Positions 17,508 through 26,621 of a DNA stretch of 64,000 nt are shown here, one piece after another. The stretch spans positions 434,001 through 498,000 of the forward strand of contig NZ_CP035501.1 of assembly GCF_004135585.1 (NCBI RefSeq), given 5' to 3'. Under the pieces are notes generated by a model. It saw only the letters and a list, made by a program, of their open reading frames with translations, was not told the origin of the DNA and ran no database searches. Made by a program: the position numbers and the translations under genes. Positions within the stretch are counted from its first letter, which is position 1; every line of letters starts with the position of its first letter. Origin of the DNA: Sphingosinicella sp. BN140058 (GTDB taxonomy: Bacteria; Pseudomonadota; Alphaproteobacteria; Sphingomonadales; Sphingomonadaceae).

Positions 17508-18440
17508 GTGTCTACGATCAGGGTGGCGATCGTCGGCCTCGGCAAGATCGCGCGCGACCAGCATCTCCCGGCGATCGCCCGCAGCGAGGACTTCGAACTC
17601 GTCGCGATCGCGTCACGCAGCGCCACCGCCGATGCGGTGCCGAGCTTTGCGACGCTCGAAGACCTGATCGGCTCGGGCATTGCGCTCGACGCCGTATCTT
17701 TGTGCACGCCGCCGCAGGGCCGCCACGCCATCGCCCGCGCGGCGATCGACGCCGGCCTCCACGTCATGCTCGAAAAGCCACCCGGCGCCAGCGTCAGCGA
17801 GGTGCACGATCTCGCCGAGGCGGCGAAGGCGCGCGGGGTGAGCCTGTTCGCAAGCTGGCACACCCGTGCGGCGCCGGCGATCGAACCTGCCCGCGCGCTG
17901 CTCGCCGAACGGAACATCGAGAGCGTGAAGATCGTGTGGCGCGAGGACGTCCGCCGCTGGCATCCGGGGCAGGAGTGGATCTGGGAACCGGCCGGAATGG
18001 GCGTGTTCGACCCGGGCATCAACGCGCTGTCCGCCGCCACCCGGATCCTGCCGCGCGCCTTGTTCCTCTCCGACGCTCTGTTGTCGTTTCCGGAGAATCG
18101 CGTGGCGCCGATCGCGGCCCGCCTCAGCCTTTCAGACGCCGCCGGAACCCCGATCGACGCCGATTTCGACTGGCGCGAGACCGGGCCGCAAAGCTGGGAC
18201 ATCCACGTCGCCACCAAAGAAGGCCCGGTGCTGCTGTCCAAGGGCGGCGCTGCGCTGCAGGTCAACGGTGAGACGGTGATCGACGGCGGCGAGATCGAGG
18301 TCGAATATCCGAACCTCTACGCCCGCTTCGCCGAGCTCGTCCGTGGCAGAAACAGCGACGTCGATCTCGCCCCGCTCCGCCTCGTTGCCGACGCCTTCAT
18401 GCTCGGCAGGCGCGAGCCGGTCGAAGCTTTCTTCGAATGA
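17508..18440 (+). CDS. L-arabinose/D-galactose 1-dehydrogenase (Gfo/Idh/MocA)
   Basis: A 310-residue Gfo/Idh/MocA dehydrogenase closely resembling the L-arabinose 1-dehydrogenase of Azospirillum brasilense. Matching blocks are VGLGKIARDQHLPAI (cofactor site), LDAVSLCTPPQGRHA, MLEKPPGAS with the key lysine, and EDVRRWHPGQEWIWEPAG followed by GVFDPGINALS. It oxidises the sugar C1 to the lactone, first step of the oxidative pathway. GTG 17508 is taken as start, just after the preceding stop; TTG 17502 overlapping that stop is an alternative. The stop overlaps the GH127 start (ATGA). D-galactose may also be used. Confidence 0.88.
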   Translation: MSTIRVAIVGLGKIARDQHLPAIARSEDFELVAIASRSATADAVPSFATLEDLIGSGIALDAVSLCTPPQGRHAIARAAIDAGLHVMLEKPPGASVSEVHDLAEAAKARGVSLFASWHTRAAPAIEPARALLAERNIESVKIVWREDVRRWHPGQEWIWEPAGMGVFDPGINALSAATRILPRALFLSDALLSFPENRVAPIAARLSLSDAAGTPIDADFDWRETGPQSWDIHVATKEGPVLLSKGGAALQVNGETVIDGGEIEVEYPNLYARFAELVRGRNSDVDLAPLRLVADAFMLGRREPVEAFFE

Positions 18441-20809
18441 TCGGCGCCGGGAGCCGGGCGTCTGCGTTGCTGCTTTCGCGCCGCACCTTTCTCGCCTCGG
18501 CCAGCGCCTTTGCCCTCGCGGGTCCCGCCCTGGCCGCCACGCGGGACACCGACGTGGTCAAGGCGCTGCCGCTGCCTTTGTCGGCGGTGCGACTGAAGCC
18601 GTCGCGCTACGCCGATGCAGTCGCGGCGAACCGCCGCTTCCTGCTGACGCTCGAACCCGGTCGCCTGCTCCACAATTTCCACAACGGGGCCGGGCTGCCG
18701 GTGCAGGGCGCCGTCTATGGCGGCTGGGAAGCGCGCGGCATCGCCGGTCACTCGCTCGGCCATTACCTCTCCGCCTGCGCGCTGCTCCATGCCCAGACCG
18801 GCGATGAGGGGGTGCGCGACCGTGTCCGCACGATCGTGGCCGAACTTGCCCGCTGCCAGCAGGCGCATGGCGACGGCTATGTCGGCGGCACCACCGTCGA
18901 GCGGGACGGGAAGATCGTCGACGGCAAGATCGTCTTCGAGGAAATCCGCAAAGGCGACATCCGCACCAGCGGCTTCGACATCAACGGCGGCTGGGTACCG
19001 CTCTACACCTGGCACAAGGTGCAAGCGGGCCTGATCGACGCGATCCGGTATGCGGAGGTGCCGGAGGCGCTGCCGGTGCTGACCGGACTTGCCGACTATC
19101 TCGCGGCGATCATCGAGGGGCTTTCGGACGACCAGGTACAGAAGCTTCTCGCAGCCGAATATGGCGGCCTCAACGAAGCTTATGCCGAGACTTTCGTGCT
19201 CACCGGCAACCGCCGCTATCTCGTCCTCGCCGAACGGATCCGCGACCGCAAGATCCTCGATCCGCTGACCGAGGGACGCAACATCCTCCCGGGACTCCAC
19301 GCCAATACCCAGATCCCTAAGCTCATCGGTCTCGCGCGGCTGCACGAACTCGGCGGCAATCCGCGCCACGCGGCGGCGGCCCGCTTCTTTCACGAGACCG
19401 TGACGGGTCGGCACAGCTACGTGATCGGCGGCAATTCGGAACGCGAGCATTTCGGCAAGCCGGGAATTCTCTCGCCTTTTCTCACCGATCGCACCTGCGA
19501 AGCCTGCAACAGCTACAACATGCTGAAGCTCACCCGCCATCTCTACGGCTGGCAGCCGGACGCCGGCCTGTTCGACTATTACGAGCGCACCCACCTCAAC
19601 CACATCCTGGCGCATCAGCACCCGAAGACCGGCATGTTCGCCTATTTCATGCCGCTCGCCTCCGGCGGGCGGCGAACCTGGTCGACCGTCGACGACAGTT
19701 TCTGGTGCTGCGTCGGCTCGGGGATGGAAAGTCACGCCAAACATGGCGACTCGATCTACTGGACGAACGCCGACACCCTGTTCGTCAACCTGTTCATTCC
19801 CTCGATGGCGACCTGGGCGGAACGCGGCCTCGCCGTCGAGCTCGACACCACATACCCCGATTCCGAGCGCGTCGGCCTGCGTGTCACCCGGGCGCCGGAG
19901 GCTGCGCTGGGGATCGCGCTGCGCCTTCCCGGCTGGTGCGCCGCGCCGCACGTGACCCTCAACGGCCGCGCGATCACCGATCGCGACAACGGTTATGCGC
20001 TGATCCGGCGCCGCTGGAAGACCGGCGACCGGCTCGAGCTGGCCCTGCCCATGACGCTTCGGACCGAGGCGATGCCGGACGATCCCAACCTCGTCGCCTT
20101 CGTCAACGGGCCGGTCGTGCTCGCCGCCGATCTCGGCCCCGCCGAGGCGCCGTTCGATCGCATGCCGCCGGCCCTCGTCGCCGCCGACGCTCTCGCGCGG
20201 ATCACGCCGGCGGGAGATGCGCACGTCTTCCACGCCGCGGCCGCGGTGCCGGCGCCGGTGACGCTCCGCCCCTTCTACCGCCAATATGACCGCCGCACTG
20301 CCGTCTACTTCCCGCGCTTCGGCGCGGAGCAATGGCGCCGGCAGGAGACCGCGTTCGCCGCTGTCCAGGCCGAGAAACGGGCGCTCGAGGCGCGCACCGT
20401 CGACGTCGTCTATCTGGGCGAGATGCAGCCCGAGCGCGATCACGCCTTCCGCGCCAACCAAAGCGATTTGATCTCGTTCGAAGGCCGCAGCGGCCGGCAG
20501 GTCTGGTGGGGAGTCGGCAATTATCTCGAGGTGACGATGGCGGTTCGCCCCGGGCCGATGACGCTGCGTGCACTCTATTGGGGCGAGGAGGTCGACAAGA
20601 ATTTCGACATCGCGGTCGATGGCACCCGGATAGCGAACGAGCGGCGCAAGTCGGAGCCGGTCAAGGCCTTCGTTTCCGTCGACTATTCCATCCCCGAGGC
20701 GTTGACCCGCGGCAAAGACCGGGTGGTGCTCCGCTTCGAGACCAAGGGCAGCGACGCCCCCGTCTACGAGTTGCGGATACTCGGCGCGCCGCCGGACCGC
20801 GCGGCCTGA
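18437..20809 (+). CDS. Exported GH127 beta-L-arabinofuranosidase
   Basis: A 790-residue glycoside hydrolase family 127 enzyme. The N-terminus has a Tat-like signal (LSRRTFLASASAFALAG). An alpha/alpha-barrel follows (HSLGHYLSACALLH, SGFDINGGWVPLYTWHK). The cysteine-zinc active site known from HypBA1 is complete: E355 and C357 in TCEACNSYN, and C424-C425 in FWCCVGSG; the first of that pair corresponds to the nucleophile. The last 150 residues are beta-rich accessory domains. It should release beta-L-arabinofuranose from plant glycoproteins or side chains in the periplasm. Its ATG overlaps the dehydrogenase stop, tying degradation to catabolism. Confidence 0.9.
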   Translation: MIGAGSRASALLLSRRTFLASASAFALAGPALAATRDTDVVKALPLPLSAVRLKPSRYADAVAANRRFLLTLEPGRLLHNFHNGAGLPVQGAVYGGWEARGIAGHSLGHYLSACALLHAQTGDEGVRDRVRTIVAELARCQQAHGDGYVGGTTVERDGKIVDGKIVFEEIRKGDIRTSGFDINGGWVPLYTWHKVQAGLIDAIRYAEVPEALPVLTGLADYLAAIIEGLSDDQVQKLLAAEYGGLNEAYAETFVLTGNRRYLVLAERIRDRKILDPLTEGRNILPGLHANTQIPKLIGLARLHELGGNPRHAAAARFFHETVTGRHSYVIGGNSEREHFGKPGILSPFLTDRTCEACNSYNMLKLTRHLYGWQPDAGLFDYYERTHLNHILAHQHPKTGMFAYFMPLASGGRRTWSTVDDSFWCCVGSGMESHAKHGDSIYWTNADTLFVNLFIPSMATWAERGLAVELDTTYPDSERVGLRVTRAPEAALGIALRLPGWCAAPHVTLNGRAITDRDNGYALIRRRWKTGDRLELALPMTLRTEAMPDDPNLVAFVNGPVVLAADLGPAEAPFDRMPPALVAADALARITPAGDAHVFHAAAAVPAPVTLRPFYRQYDRRTAVYFPRFGAEQWRRQETAFAAVQAEKRALEARTVDVVYLGEMQPERDHAFRANQSDLISFEGRSGRQVWWGVGNYLEVTMAVRPGPMTLRALYWGEEVDKNFDIAVDGTRIANERRKSEPVKAFVSVDYSIPEALTRGKDRVVLRFETKGSDAPVYELRILGAPPDRAA

Positions 20810-20886
20810 ACGCCCGCGCCCGCCAATGCGGCGCTCGCCGTACCTGCCGACCACCGCGCCAGGCGCCCCGCCCAGCACCGGCCCGA

Positions 20887-20910
20887 GGGCAGGTTTGTAC
20901 GGACCTGCCC
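20887..20910. terminator. Hairpin between convergent genes
   Basis: A perfect 8-bp stem GGGCAGGT/ACCTGCCC with loop TTGTACGG, between the convergent GH127 and dehydratase genes. There is no clear T-run, so termination is plausible but not certain. Confidence 0.4.
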
Positions 20911-20962
20911 AGGCAAGGCGCCCAGCGGTACAGCCTCGGCCCCCCGCCCCCCTGGTCCCGCC

Positions 20963-22768
20963 TCAGTGGTTGTGCCGGGGCACGCCGAAGACCTGGCCGA
21001 TCCGCTGATATTTGACGGCCGGCTCGATCACCGCGCCGGTCGACATCTGGCCGACCGTCTGGCGCGAAAGCTCCTGCCAGGGCGTCTGGTTGGCGGGATA
21101 GGCGTAGCCGCCCTGCGCCTCGAGCGCGGCACGCCGAGAGGCGAGCTCGGCGTCGGAGATCAGCACGTTCGCCTCTCCCTTGCGCAGATCGATCCGCACC
21201 TGGTCGCCGGTGCGCAGCAAGGCAAGGCCCCCCATCGCCGCAGCTTCCGGCGAGGCGTTGAGGATCGACGGAGAACCGGACGTTCCGGATTGGCGGCCGT
21301 CGCCCATGCACGGCAAGGCATGGATGCCCTTCTTGAGCAGATCGGCGGGCGGACGCATGTTGACCACTTCGGCAGCGCCCGGATAGCCGATCGGGCCGGC
21401 GCCGCGCATGATCAGGATCGTATCCTCGGTAATCCCGGCCGCAGGGTCGTCGATCCGGGCATGATAATCTTCCGGGCCGTCGAACACGACCACCGGCCCT
21501 TCGAACGCATCGGGATCGTCGGGATTGCTCAGCCAGCGGGCGCGGAACTCGTCCGAGATCACGCTCAGCTTCATGATCGCGCTGTCGAACAGATTGCCCC
21601 GAAGAACCGAGAAGCCCGCCGCCTCCTTGAGCGGACGCGCATATGGGCGGATCACCTTTTCGTCCTCGATCTCGACTCCGCGGCAATTGTCGCCGATGGT
21701 GCGGCCGTTCACCGTCATCGCCTGCTCCGCGATGAGCCCCTGGCGGATCAATTCGGCGACCACCGCCGGAACGCCGCCCGCCCGGTAGAAATCCTCACCG
21801 AGATATTCGCCGGCCGGCTGCAGATTGACCAGCAAGGGAATGTCGCGACCATAAGCCTGCCAATCGTCGACCGAGAGCTCCACGCCGATATGGCGCGCCA
21901 GCGCGGCGAGATGGATCGGGGCGTTGGTCGAGCCGCCGATCGCCGCATTGACCCGGATCGCGTTCAGGAAGGAGTCGCGGGTGAGCACGTCGGACGGCTT
22001 GCGGTCGTTCGCCACCATTTCGACGATCTGTAGACCGGTGCGATAGGCCGCCTCCTGACGATCGCGATAGGGCGCCGGGATTGCCGCCGAACCCGGCAGC
22101 GACATGCCCAACGCTTCGGCGAGCGAGTTCATCGTCGAGGCGGTGCCCATCGTGTTGCAGAAGCCGGTCGACGGCGCCGACGAGGCGACGAGCTTGATGA
22201 ACCCCTGATAATCGATGTCGCCGGACGCGAGCAATTCGCGGGCCTTCCAGACGATCGTGCCGGAGCCGGTCCGCTCGCCCTTGTGCCAGCCGTTGAGCAT
22301 CGGCCCGACGGAAAGCGAGATCGCTGGGATGTTCACCGTCGCCGCCGCCATCAGGCAGGCCGGCGTCGTCTTGTCGCAGCCGGTGGTGAGCACGACGCCG
22401 TCGAGCGGATAGCCGAACAGCACTTCGACGAGGCCGAGATAGGCAAGGTTGCGGTCGAGCCCGGCTGTCGGCCGCTTGCCCGTCTCCTGGATCGGATGCA
22501 CCGGAAATTCGAACGGAATGCCGCCGGCCTCGATGATACCGGCGCGGATCCGCTCGGCGAGGACGAGATGGTGCCGATTGCACGGACTGAGATCGCTGCC
22601 GGTCTGGGCGATGCCGATGATCGGCTTGCCCGATTGCAGTTCCTCCAAAGCCAATCCGAAATTCATGTATCGCTCGAGATAGAGCGCGGTCATGTCCGCG
22701 TTGGAAGGATCATCGAACCACGCGCGGGAGCGGAGCTTGTGCGGATCGGGCGTCGGGTGATTGGCCAT
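20963..22768 (-). CDS. IlvD/Edd-family pentonate (L-arabonate) dehydratase
   Basis: A 601-residue iron-sulfur dehydratase of the IlvD/Edd family, pentonate branch. Cysteine ligands are visible in [11 protein letters not shown] (near residue 55), [14 protein letters not shown] (near 125) and [14 protein letters not shown] (near 195). The C-terminal [22 protein letters not shown] segment is characteristic of the sugar-acid branch. It converts an aldonate to the 2-keto-3-deoxy acid; L-arabonate is inferred from the adjacent dehydrogenase, AraD1 protein and arabinofuranosidases, though such enzymes often also take D-xylonate or D-fuconate. ATG 22768 fits family N-termini; 22786 is an alternative. 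Confidence 0.87.
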   Translation of the reverse strand: MANHPTPDPHKLRSRAWFDDPSNADMTALYLERYMNFGLALEELQSGKPIIGIAQTGSDLSPCNRHHLVLAERIRAGIIEAGGIPFEFPVHPIQETGKRPTAGLDRNLAYLGLVEVLFGYPLDGVVLTTGCDKTTPACLMAAATVNIPAISLSVGPMLNGWHKGERTGSGTIVWKARELLASGDIDYQGFIKLVASSAPSTGFCNTMGTASTMNSLAEALGMSLPGSAAIPAPYRDRQEAAYRTGLQIVEMVANDRKPSDVLTRDSFLNAIRVNAAIGGSTNAPIHLAALARHIGVELSVDDWQAYGRDIPLLVNLQPAGEYLGEDFYRAGGVPAVVAELIRQGLIAEQAMTVNGRTIGDNCRGVEIEDEKVIRPYARPLKEAAGFSVLRGNLFDSAIMKLSVISDEFRARWLSNPDDPDAFEGPVVVFDGPEDYHARIDDPAAGITEDTILIMRGAGPIGYPGAAEVVNMRPPADLLKKGIHALPCMGDGRQSGTSGSPSILNASPEAAAMGGLALLRTGDQVRIDLRKGEANVLISDAELASRRAALEAQGGYAYPANQTPWQELSRQTVGQMSTGAVIEPAVKYQRIGQVFGVPRHNH

Positions 22769-22890
22769 GTCTTTATCGTTCACCATCAGAGAAGTGGCTG
22801 GAGGGCGCAACGAGCCGGCGCGTCATGCGCTCCGCTCGACCGGATCGGAAGTGTCCGATAGGTCAGGATGACCGACGCGAATAGCCTTTC

Positions 22891-22906
22891 CATTACTCAG
22901 ACAAGT
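22891..22906 (+). promoter_or_regulatory. Arabinose-locus operator candidate, copy E
   Basis: CATTACTCAGACAAGT, in the divergent region between the pentonate dehydratase and the aldose epimerase. Exact ACTCAGACA core. Confidence 0.6.
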
Positions 22907-23011
22907 GTCAAATTCTGTCGGTCATCACAAGGGATTTCAGAACAGGCCGGTGGCCGCCGCGACGCTACGGCTTCTCAGGCGTCGAGGCTGGATCATGGCT
23001 TCCGCTCGTGT

Positions 23012-23027
23012 ATATACTCATACAAAA
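23012..23027 (+). promoter_or_regulatory. Arabinose-locus operator candidate, copy F
   Basis: ATATACTCATACAAAA, 30 bases before the aldose epimerase start. Variant core ACTCATACA; the surrounding TGTATATACTCATACA also forms an imperfect palindrome. Confidence 0.5.
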
Positions 23028-23056
23028 GCGGCGACGCCGCAAACAGGAGGGACTTG

Positions 23057-24193
23057 ATGAAGGCGCTGACGACGACGATGATCCTGACGGCTGCAATGTT
23101 GACGGCCGCGCCGGCCGAAGCGGCGAGCGTGTCGCGTGCGCCGTTCGGGCAGATGCCGGACGGGGCGGCGGTTGAGGCGATCACCCTCACCAATGCATCC
23201 GGCATGCAGGCGCGGATCATCAGCTACGGCGCTGCCCTCCAGTCGCTGCTGGTGCCCGATCGCCATGAGGAGCTGGCCGACGTCACTTTGGGCTATCCGA
23301 CAATGGCGGGCTATCTTGCCAAGGGCGAGTTCTTCGGTGCCACCGTCGGCCGGGTCGCCAACCGCATCGCCGGCGGCAAGTTCACGCTCGACGGCAAGGT
23401 GTACCAGACCCCGCTCAACGACGGGCCCAACGCGCTCCACGGCGGCAGCAAGGGCTTCGACAAGGTCAATTGGAAGGTGGCCGAGGTCAAGGACGGCCCC
23501 TCCGCAAGCGTCACCCTGCGCTACGTCAGCCCGCATCTCGACCAGGGCTATCCTGGCCAGCTCATCGTCACCGCCACCTATACGCTGGACGAGCAGAACG
23601 TGCTCGGCGTCGACTATCGCGCGACGACCGATCGCCCGACCGTCGTCAACCTTTCCAACCACGCCTACTGGAACCTTGCCGGCGAAGGCTCTCCGCAAGG
23701 CGCCATGGACCACATCCTCACCATCCCCGCCGAGCATTTCACCCCGGTCAACGCCACCCTGATCCCGACCGGTGAATTCCGCCCCGTCGCCGGCACCATC
23801 TTCGACTTCCGCCGCCCGACCCGCATCGGCAAGCGTGTCCGCACCAGCGAGGAGCAGATCCTGTTCGGCAAGGGCTATGACCACAATTGGGTGGTCGCCC
23901 GCGACCTTTCCCGCGAGCCGCGGCTGCTCGCCCGGGTCGAGGAGCCGAAATCCGGCCGGGTCATGCACGTCTTCTCGAACCAGCCCGGCATCCAATTCTA
24001 TTCGGGCAATTTCCTCGACGGCACCATCGTCGGCAAATCCGGCCGCCTCTACCGCCAGGGCGACGCGATCGTGCTCGAACCGCAGATGTTCCCCGATACG
24101 CCCAACCAGCCCGCCTTCGGATCGGTGCGCCTCAACCCCGGCCAGACCTACCGAAACACCATCCAGTTCCGCTTCTCCACCGTCGGCAAATGA
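23057..24193 (+). CDS. galM: Periplasmic aldose 1-epimerase
   Basis: A 378-residue galactose mutarotase-type aldose 1-epimerase. The start at 23057 follows AGGAGGGA and gives a Sec signal peptide (MKALTTTMILTAAMLTAAPA, cut near AEA). Family blocks: ISYGAALQSLLVPD, GATVGRVANRIAGGKF, NLSNHAYWNLAG with the catalytic histidine, and GIQFYSGNFLDG near the C-terminus, with the catalytic glutamate in VLEPQMFPD. It equilibrates sugar anomers and would supply the form used by the transporter and the dehydrogenase. Operator-like site F lies in its promoter. Confidence 0.9.
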   Translation: MKALTTTMILTAAMLTAAPAEAASVSRAPFGQMPDGAAVEAITLTNASGMQARIISYGAALQSLLVPDRHEELADVTLGYPTMAGYLAKGEFFGATVGRVANRIAGGKFTLDGKVYQTPLNDGPNALHGGSKGFDKVNWKVAEVKDGPSASVTLRYVSPHLDQGYPGQLIVTATYTLDEQNVLGVDYRATTDRPTVVNLSNHAYWNLAGEGSPQGAMDHILTIPAEHFTPVNATLIPTGEFRPVAGTIFDFRRPTRIGKRVRTSEEQILFGKGYDHNWVVARDLSREPRLLARVEEPKSGRVMHVFSNQPGIQFYSGNFLDGTIVGKSGRLYRQGDAIVLEPQMFPDTPNQPAFGSVRLNPGQTYRNTIQFRFSTVGK

Positions 24194-24259
24194 AGCGAGC
24201 GATTGGCCCCGCCTTGCCGATCCTCTAGTCTGGCAGGAGACGGAGGGAGGCAAGCAGCG

Positions 24260-25054
24260 GTGGCCGCGGGTTTCGAGATGATCGCGTGCGCGACGGCGGG
24301 CATCGAGGCGGTGCTCGCCGACTCCGCCCGGCAATTCGATCGGCACAGCCACGACCAGTTCGGGATCGGCGTGATCGACCGCGGCGCGCAGCATTCGGCC
24401 AGCGGGCGCGGTCCGGTGGAAGCGGGCCCCGGCGACGCGATCACCGTCAATCCGGGCGAAGTGCATGACGGCGTGCCGATCGGCGACGACGGGCGGCGCT
24501 GGCGGATGCTCTATTTCGCACCCCAGCTGATCGAGGCCGCTGCCCAGGACATCTTCCCAAGCTGTTCGGGCGGGTTCGCGCTGACCCGCCCAGTGATCGG
24601 CGACCGCCGCGTCGCCGCCCTGCTCCACCAGCTCTTCGCTGCCGAAACCGTTGCCGCCGATCCGCTCGCACGCGAACAGGGGCTGGTTCGTCTCCTCGCC
24701 GTCAGCGGCGGCATCGTGCCCGGCGGCGCCCCCTCCGCCTCGCCAGAAATCGGGCGCGCGCGTCAGCGGATCGAGGACGATCCCGGTCACCCCGTTTCCC
24801 TCTCCGAGCTCGCCGAGGTTGCCCGCATGAGCCGCTTTCAGCTGCTGCGCGAGTTCAAGCAGGAGAGCGGCCTCACCCCGCACGCCTATCTCATCCAGCG
24901 CCGCGTCGATCTGGCGCGGAGGCTGATCCGCTCCGGCGCCGGTCTCGCCGAAGCGGCAGTGGCCGCCGGCTTCGCCGACCAGAGCCACATGACGCGCATC
25001 TTCGTGCGCAGATACGGGCTGACCCCGGGCGCCTATGCGCGGGCGCTTCGCTGA
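24260..25054 (+). CDS. AraC-family transcriptional regulator
   Basis: A 264-residue regulator with an N-terminal cupin-like sensor (FDRHSHDQFGIGVIDRG and the GDAITVNPGEVHDG turn) and a C-terminal double helix-turn-helix (LSELAEVARMSRFQLLREFK, then LAEAAVAAGFADQSHMTRIF with the LTPGAYARAL ending). GTG 24260 is chosen as start because GGAGGGAGG lies nine bases upstream. The sensor type occurs in regulators of sugar and amino-acid exporter genes. It lies 66 bases after the epimerase, so it may be part of the arabinose locus, or may act on the following methyltransferase; the target is unknown. Confidence 0.82.
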   Translation: MAAGFEMIACATAGIEAVLADSARQFDRHSHDQFGIGVIDRGAQHSASGRGPVEAGPGDAITVNPGEVHDGVPIGDDGRRWRMLYFAPQLIEAAAQDIFPSCSGGFALTRPVIGDRRVAALLHQLFAAETVAADPLAREQGLVRLLAVSGGIVPGGAPSASPEIGRARQRIEDDPGHPVSLSELAEVARMSRFQLLREFKQESGLTPHAYLIQRRVDLARRLIRSGAGLAEAAVAAGFADQSHMTRIFVRRYGLTPGAYARALR

Positions 25055-25127
25055 AGCAGCCTTCTGCAATATCGTTCAAGATCGCGCCCGGGAGACGGGC
25101 CTAGGTTCCGGACCGAAAGGAACCATC

Positions 25128-25937
25128 ATGAACGACACCCAATCCTATGTTCACGGCTACGACCTCACCGAGGCCAGCCGCCTCGCCGACCAAGCATCGG
25201 CGCTGCAGCCCCTGCTGCACGCCGACGTCGCCTATCCGCCGGGCTGCCGGGTGCTCGAGGCAGGGTGCGGCACCGGCGCCCAGACCGTCTCGCTCGCCAG
25301 GAACAGCCCCGGCGCGGAGATCGTCTCGGTCGACCGCTCTCCCCAGTCGCTGGCCGCGGCGCGCACCCGCATCGCCGCCGCCGGCGTGACCAACGTTCGC
25401 TTCCTCGAAGCGGACATCATGGACCTTCCTTTGGCCGACGCCTCGTTCGATCACGTCTTTCTCTGCTTCGTGCTCGAGCATCTCGCGAACCCGGCGGAAG
25501 CCCTTCGGCGCCTGCGGCGGCTGCTTCGGCCGGGCGGCACGCTCACGGTCATCGAGGGAGACCACGGCTCGACCTTCTTCCATCCCGAAGACGAGGCCGC
25601 GCGGGACGCGATTGCCGCTCTGGTGGCGCTGCAGCGCGCGTCCGGCGGCGACGCCAATATTGGGCGACGGCTTTACCCGCTGCTGCGCGAAACCGGATTC
25701 GGCGACGTGCGGACGATTCCGCTGCTCGTCTATGTGGACGGCAGCATGCCTGATCGCGCCGAGGGCTTCACCCGGCGCACCTTCGCCGCGATGATCGACG
25801 GCGCCGGCCCGGCCGCGGTGACTGCGGGCCTGATCGATCGCGATCGTCACGCCGCAGGCGTGCGCGCATTGCACCGTGCCGCCGAGCCGGACGGGATCTT
25901 CTCCTACACCTTCTTCAAGGCGGTCGCCAAAGGCTAG
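25128..25937 (+). CDS. Class I SAM-dependent methyltransferase
   Basis: A 269-residue methyltransferase. Motif I (VLEAGCGTGAQTVSLA), the acidic loop (IVSVDRSPQSL), and motif IV-like SFDHVFLCFVLEHLANPAEALRRL are typical of the UbiE/type-11 fold. The start at 25128 follows AAAGGAACC. The substrate is unknown. Its end overlaps the end of the convergent TetR gene by four bases. Confidence 0.82.
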   Translation: MNDTQSYVHGYDLTEASRLADQASALQPLLHADVAYPPGCRVLEAGCGTGAQTVSLARNSPGAEIVSVDRSPQSLAAARTRIAAAGVTNVRFLEADIMDLPLADASFDHVFLCFVLEHLANPAEALRRLRRLLRPGGTLTVIEGDHGSTFFHPEDEAARDAIAALVALQRASGGDANIGRRLYPLLRETGFGDVRTIPLLVYVDGSMPDRAEGFTRRTFAAMIDGAGPAAVTAGLIDRDRHAAGVRALHRAAEPDGIFSYTFFKAVAKG

Positions 25938-26524
25938 CTCGCGGCGGCCAGGCTCTCGCGCACGCGCGCCAGCGCGAGATCCTGCGGCGCCGCCTCCCCC
26001 ATCAGGTCGAAGGCGCCGTTGAGCGCGAAGGTACAATGGCCGTGGACGGTCGCCACAAGCGAACGCGCCAGCCGCGGGGCGCCGGCGCGTGCCGCCTTCG
26101 GGAGCGACGCGGCGACCTCGCGCGTGACGATCTCGGTGAGCACGCTGCGGGCCTCATGGTCATCCGCGGCCAGCGACACGTCCGGCGGCAGGCGGTGATC
26201 GTAAATCGCCATCCAAAGATTCGCATTCTCGCGGGCAAAGCTGAAATAGCCGTCCACGAGCGCGGCGATGCGATCACCCTGCTCGTTCTCCAGCCGTGCC
26301 TCGAGATGGCGCGCCCACAGACCGAAGGTCCGCGTGTTGATTGCGGCGAGCAGGCGGTCGAGACTGCCGAACACGTTGTACAACGTGCCAATCGAATAGC
26401 CGATCCGCTTGGCGACCTCGCGGGCGGAGAAGCGCGAGAATCCGACCTCCGCCATCTGGCGGTGCCCCTCGGCGAGGATCAGCTCGGCAAGCTCGGCGCG
26501 GCTATGATCGGATCGTCTGCCCAT
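25934..26524 (-). CDS. TetR-family regulator
   Basis: A 196-residue TetR-type repressor. Residues 10-55 form the helix-turn-helix (LAELILAEGHRQMAEVGFSR, then VAKRIGYSIGTLYNVFGSLD). The C-terminal part resembles the TetR_C domain with WMAIYDHRLPPD. It is divergent from the Aas-type gene, whose promoter it probably controls; palindrome 26547-26559 is a candidate operator. The ligand is possibly a fatty acid or acyl-CoA (inference). Confidence 0.85.
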   Translation of the reverse strand: MGRRSDHSRAELAELILAEGHRQMAEVGFSRFSAREVAKRIGYSIGTLYNVFGSLDRLLAAINTRTFGLWARHLEARLENEQGDRIAALVDGYFSFARENANLWMAIYDHRLPPDVSLAADDHEARSVLTEIVTREVAASLPKAARAGAPRLARSLVATVHGHCTFALNGAFDLMGEAAPQDLALARVRESLAAAS

Positions 26525-26546
26525 GACAGCCGCCTAGGCGCCAAAA

Positions 26547-26559
26547 TGAACATCGTCCA
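26547..26559. promoter_or_regulatory. Possible TetR operator
   Basis: TGAACATCGTCCA is an imperfect palindrome (TGaAC-atc-GTcCA) between the divergent TetR and Aas-type genes. A second TTGAACA follows at about 26569. Position suggests autoregulation. Confidence 0.4.
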
Positions 26560-26621
26560 TTATTTTAATTGAACAGTGATAATTTCTGTGCGAGACACCA
26601 GGGATGACGAGGGAGTTACAC

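Noticed and set aside
18317..20878. Minus-strand 853-codon frame
   Set aside because: Antisense of GH127; composition is typical of shadow frames and no motif is seen.
26531..26540. Perfect palindrome CGCCTAGGCG
   Set aside because: Lies inside the start-proximal region of the TetR gene/leader and has no second copy; probably chance, whereas 26547-26559 fits better as an operator.
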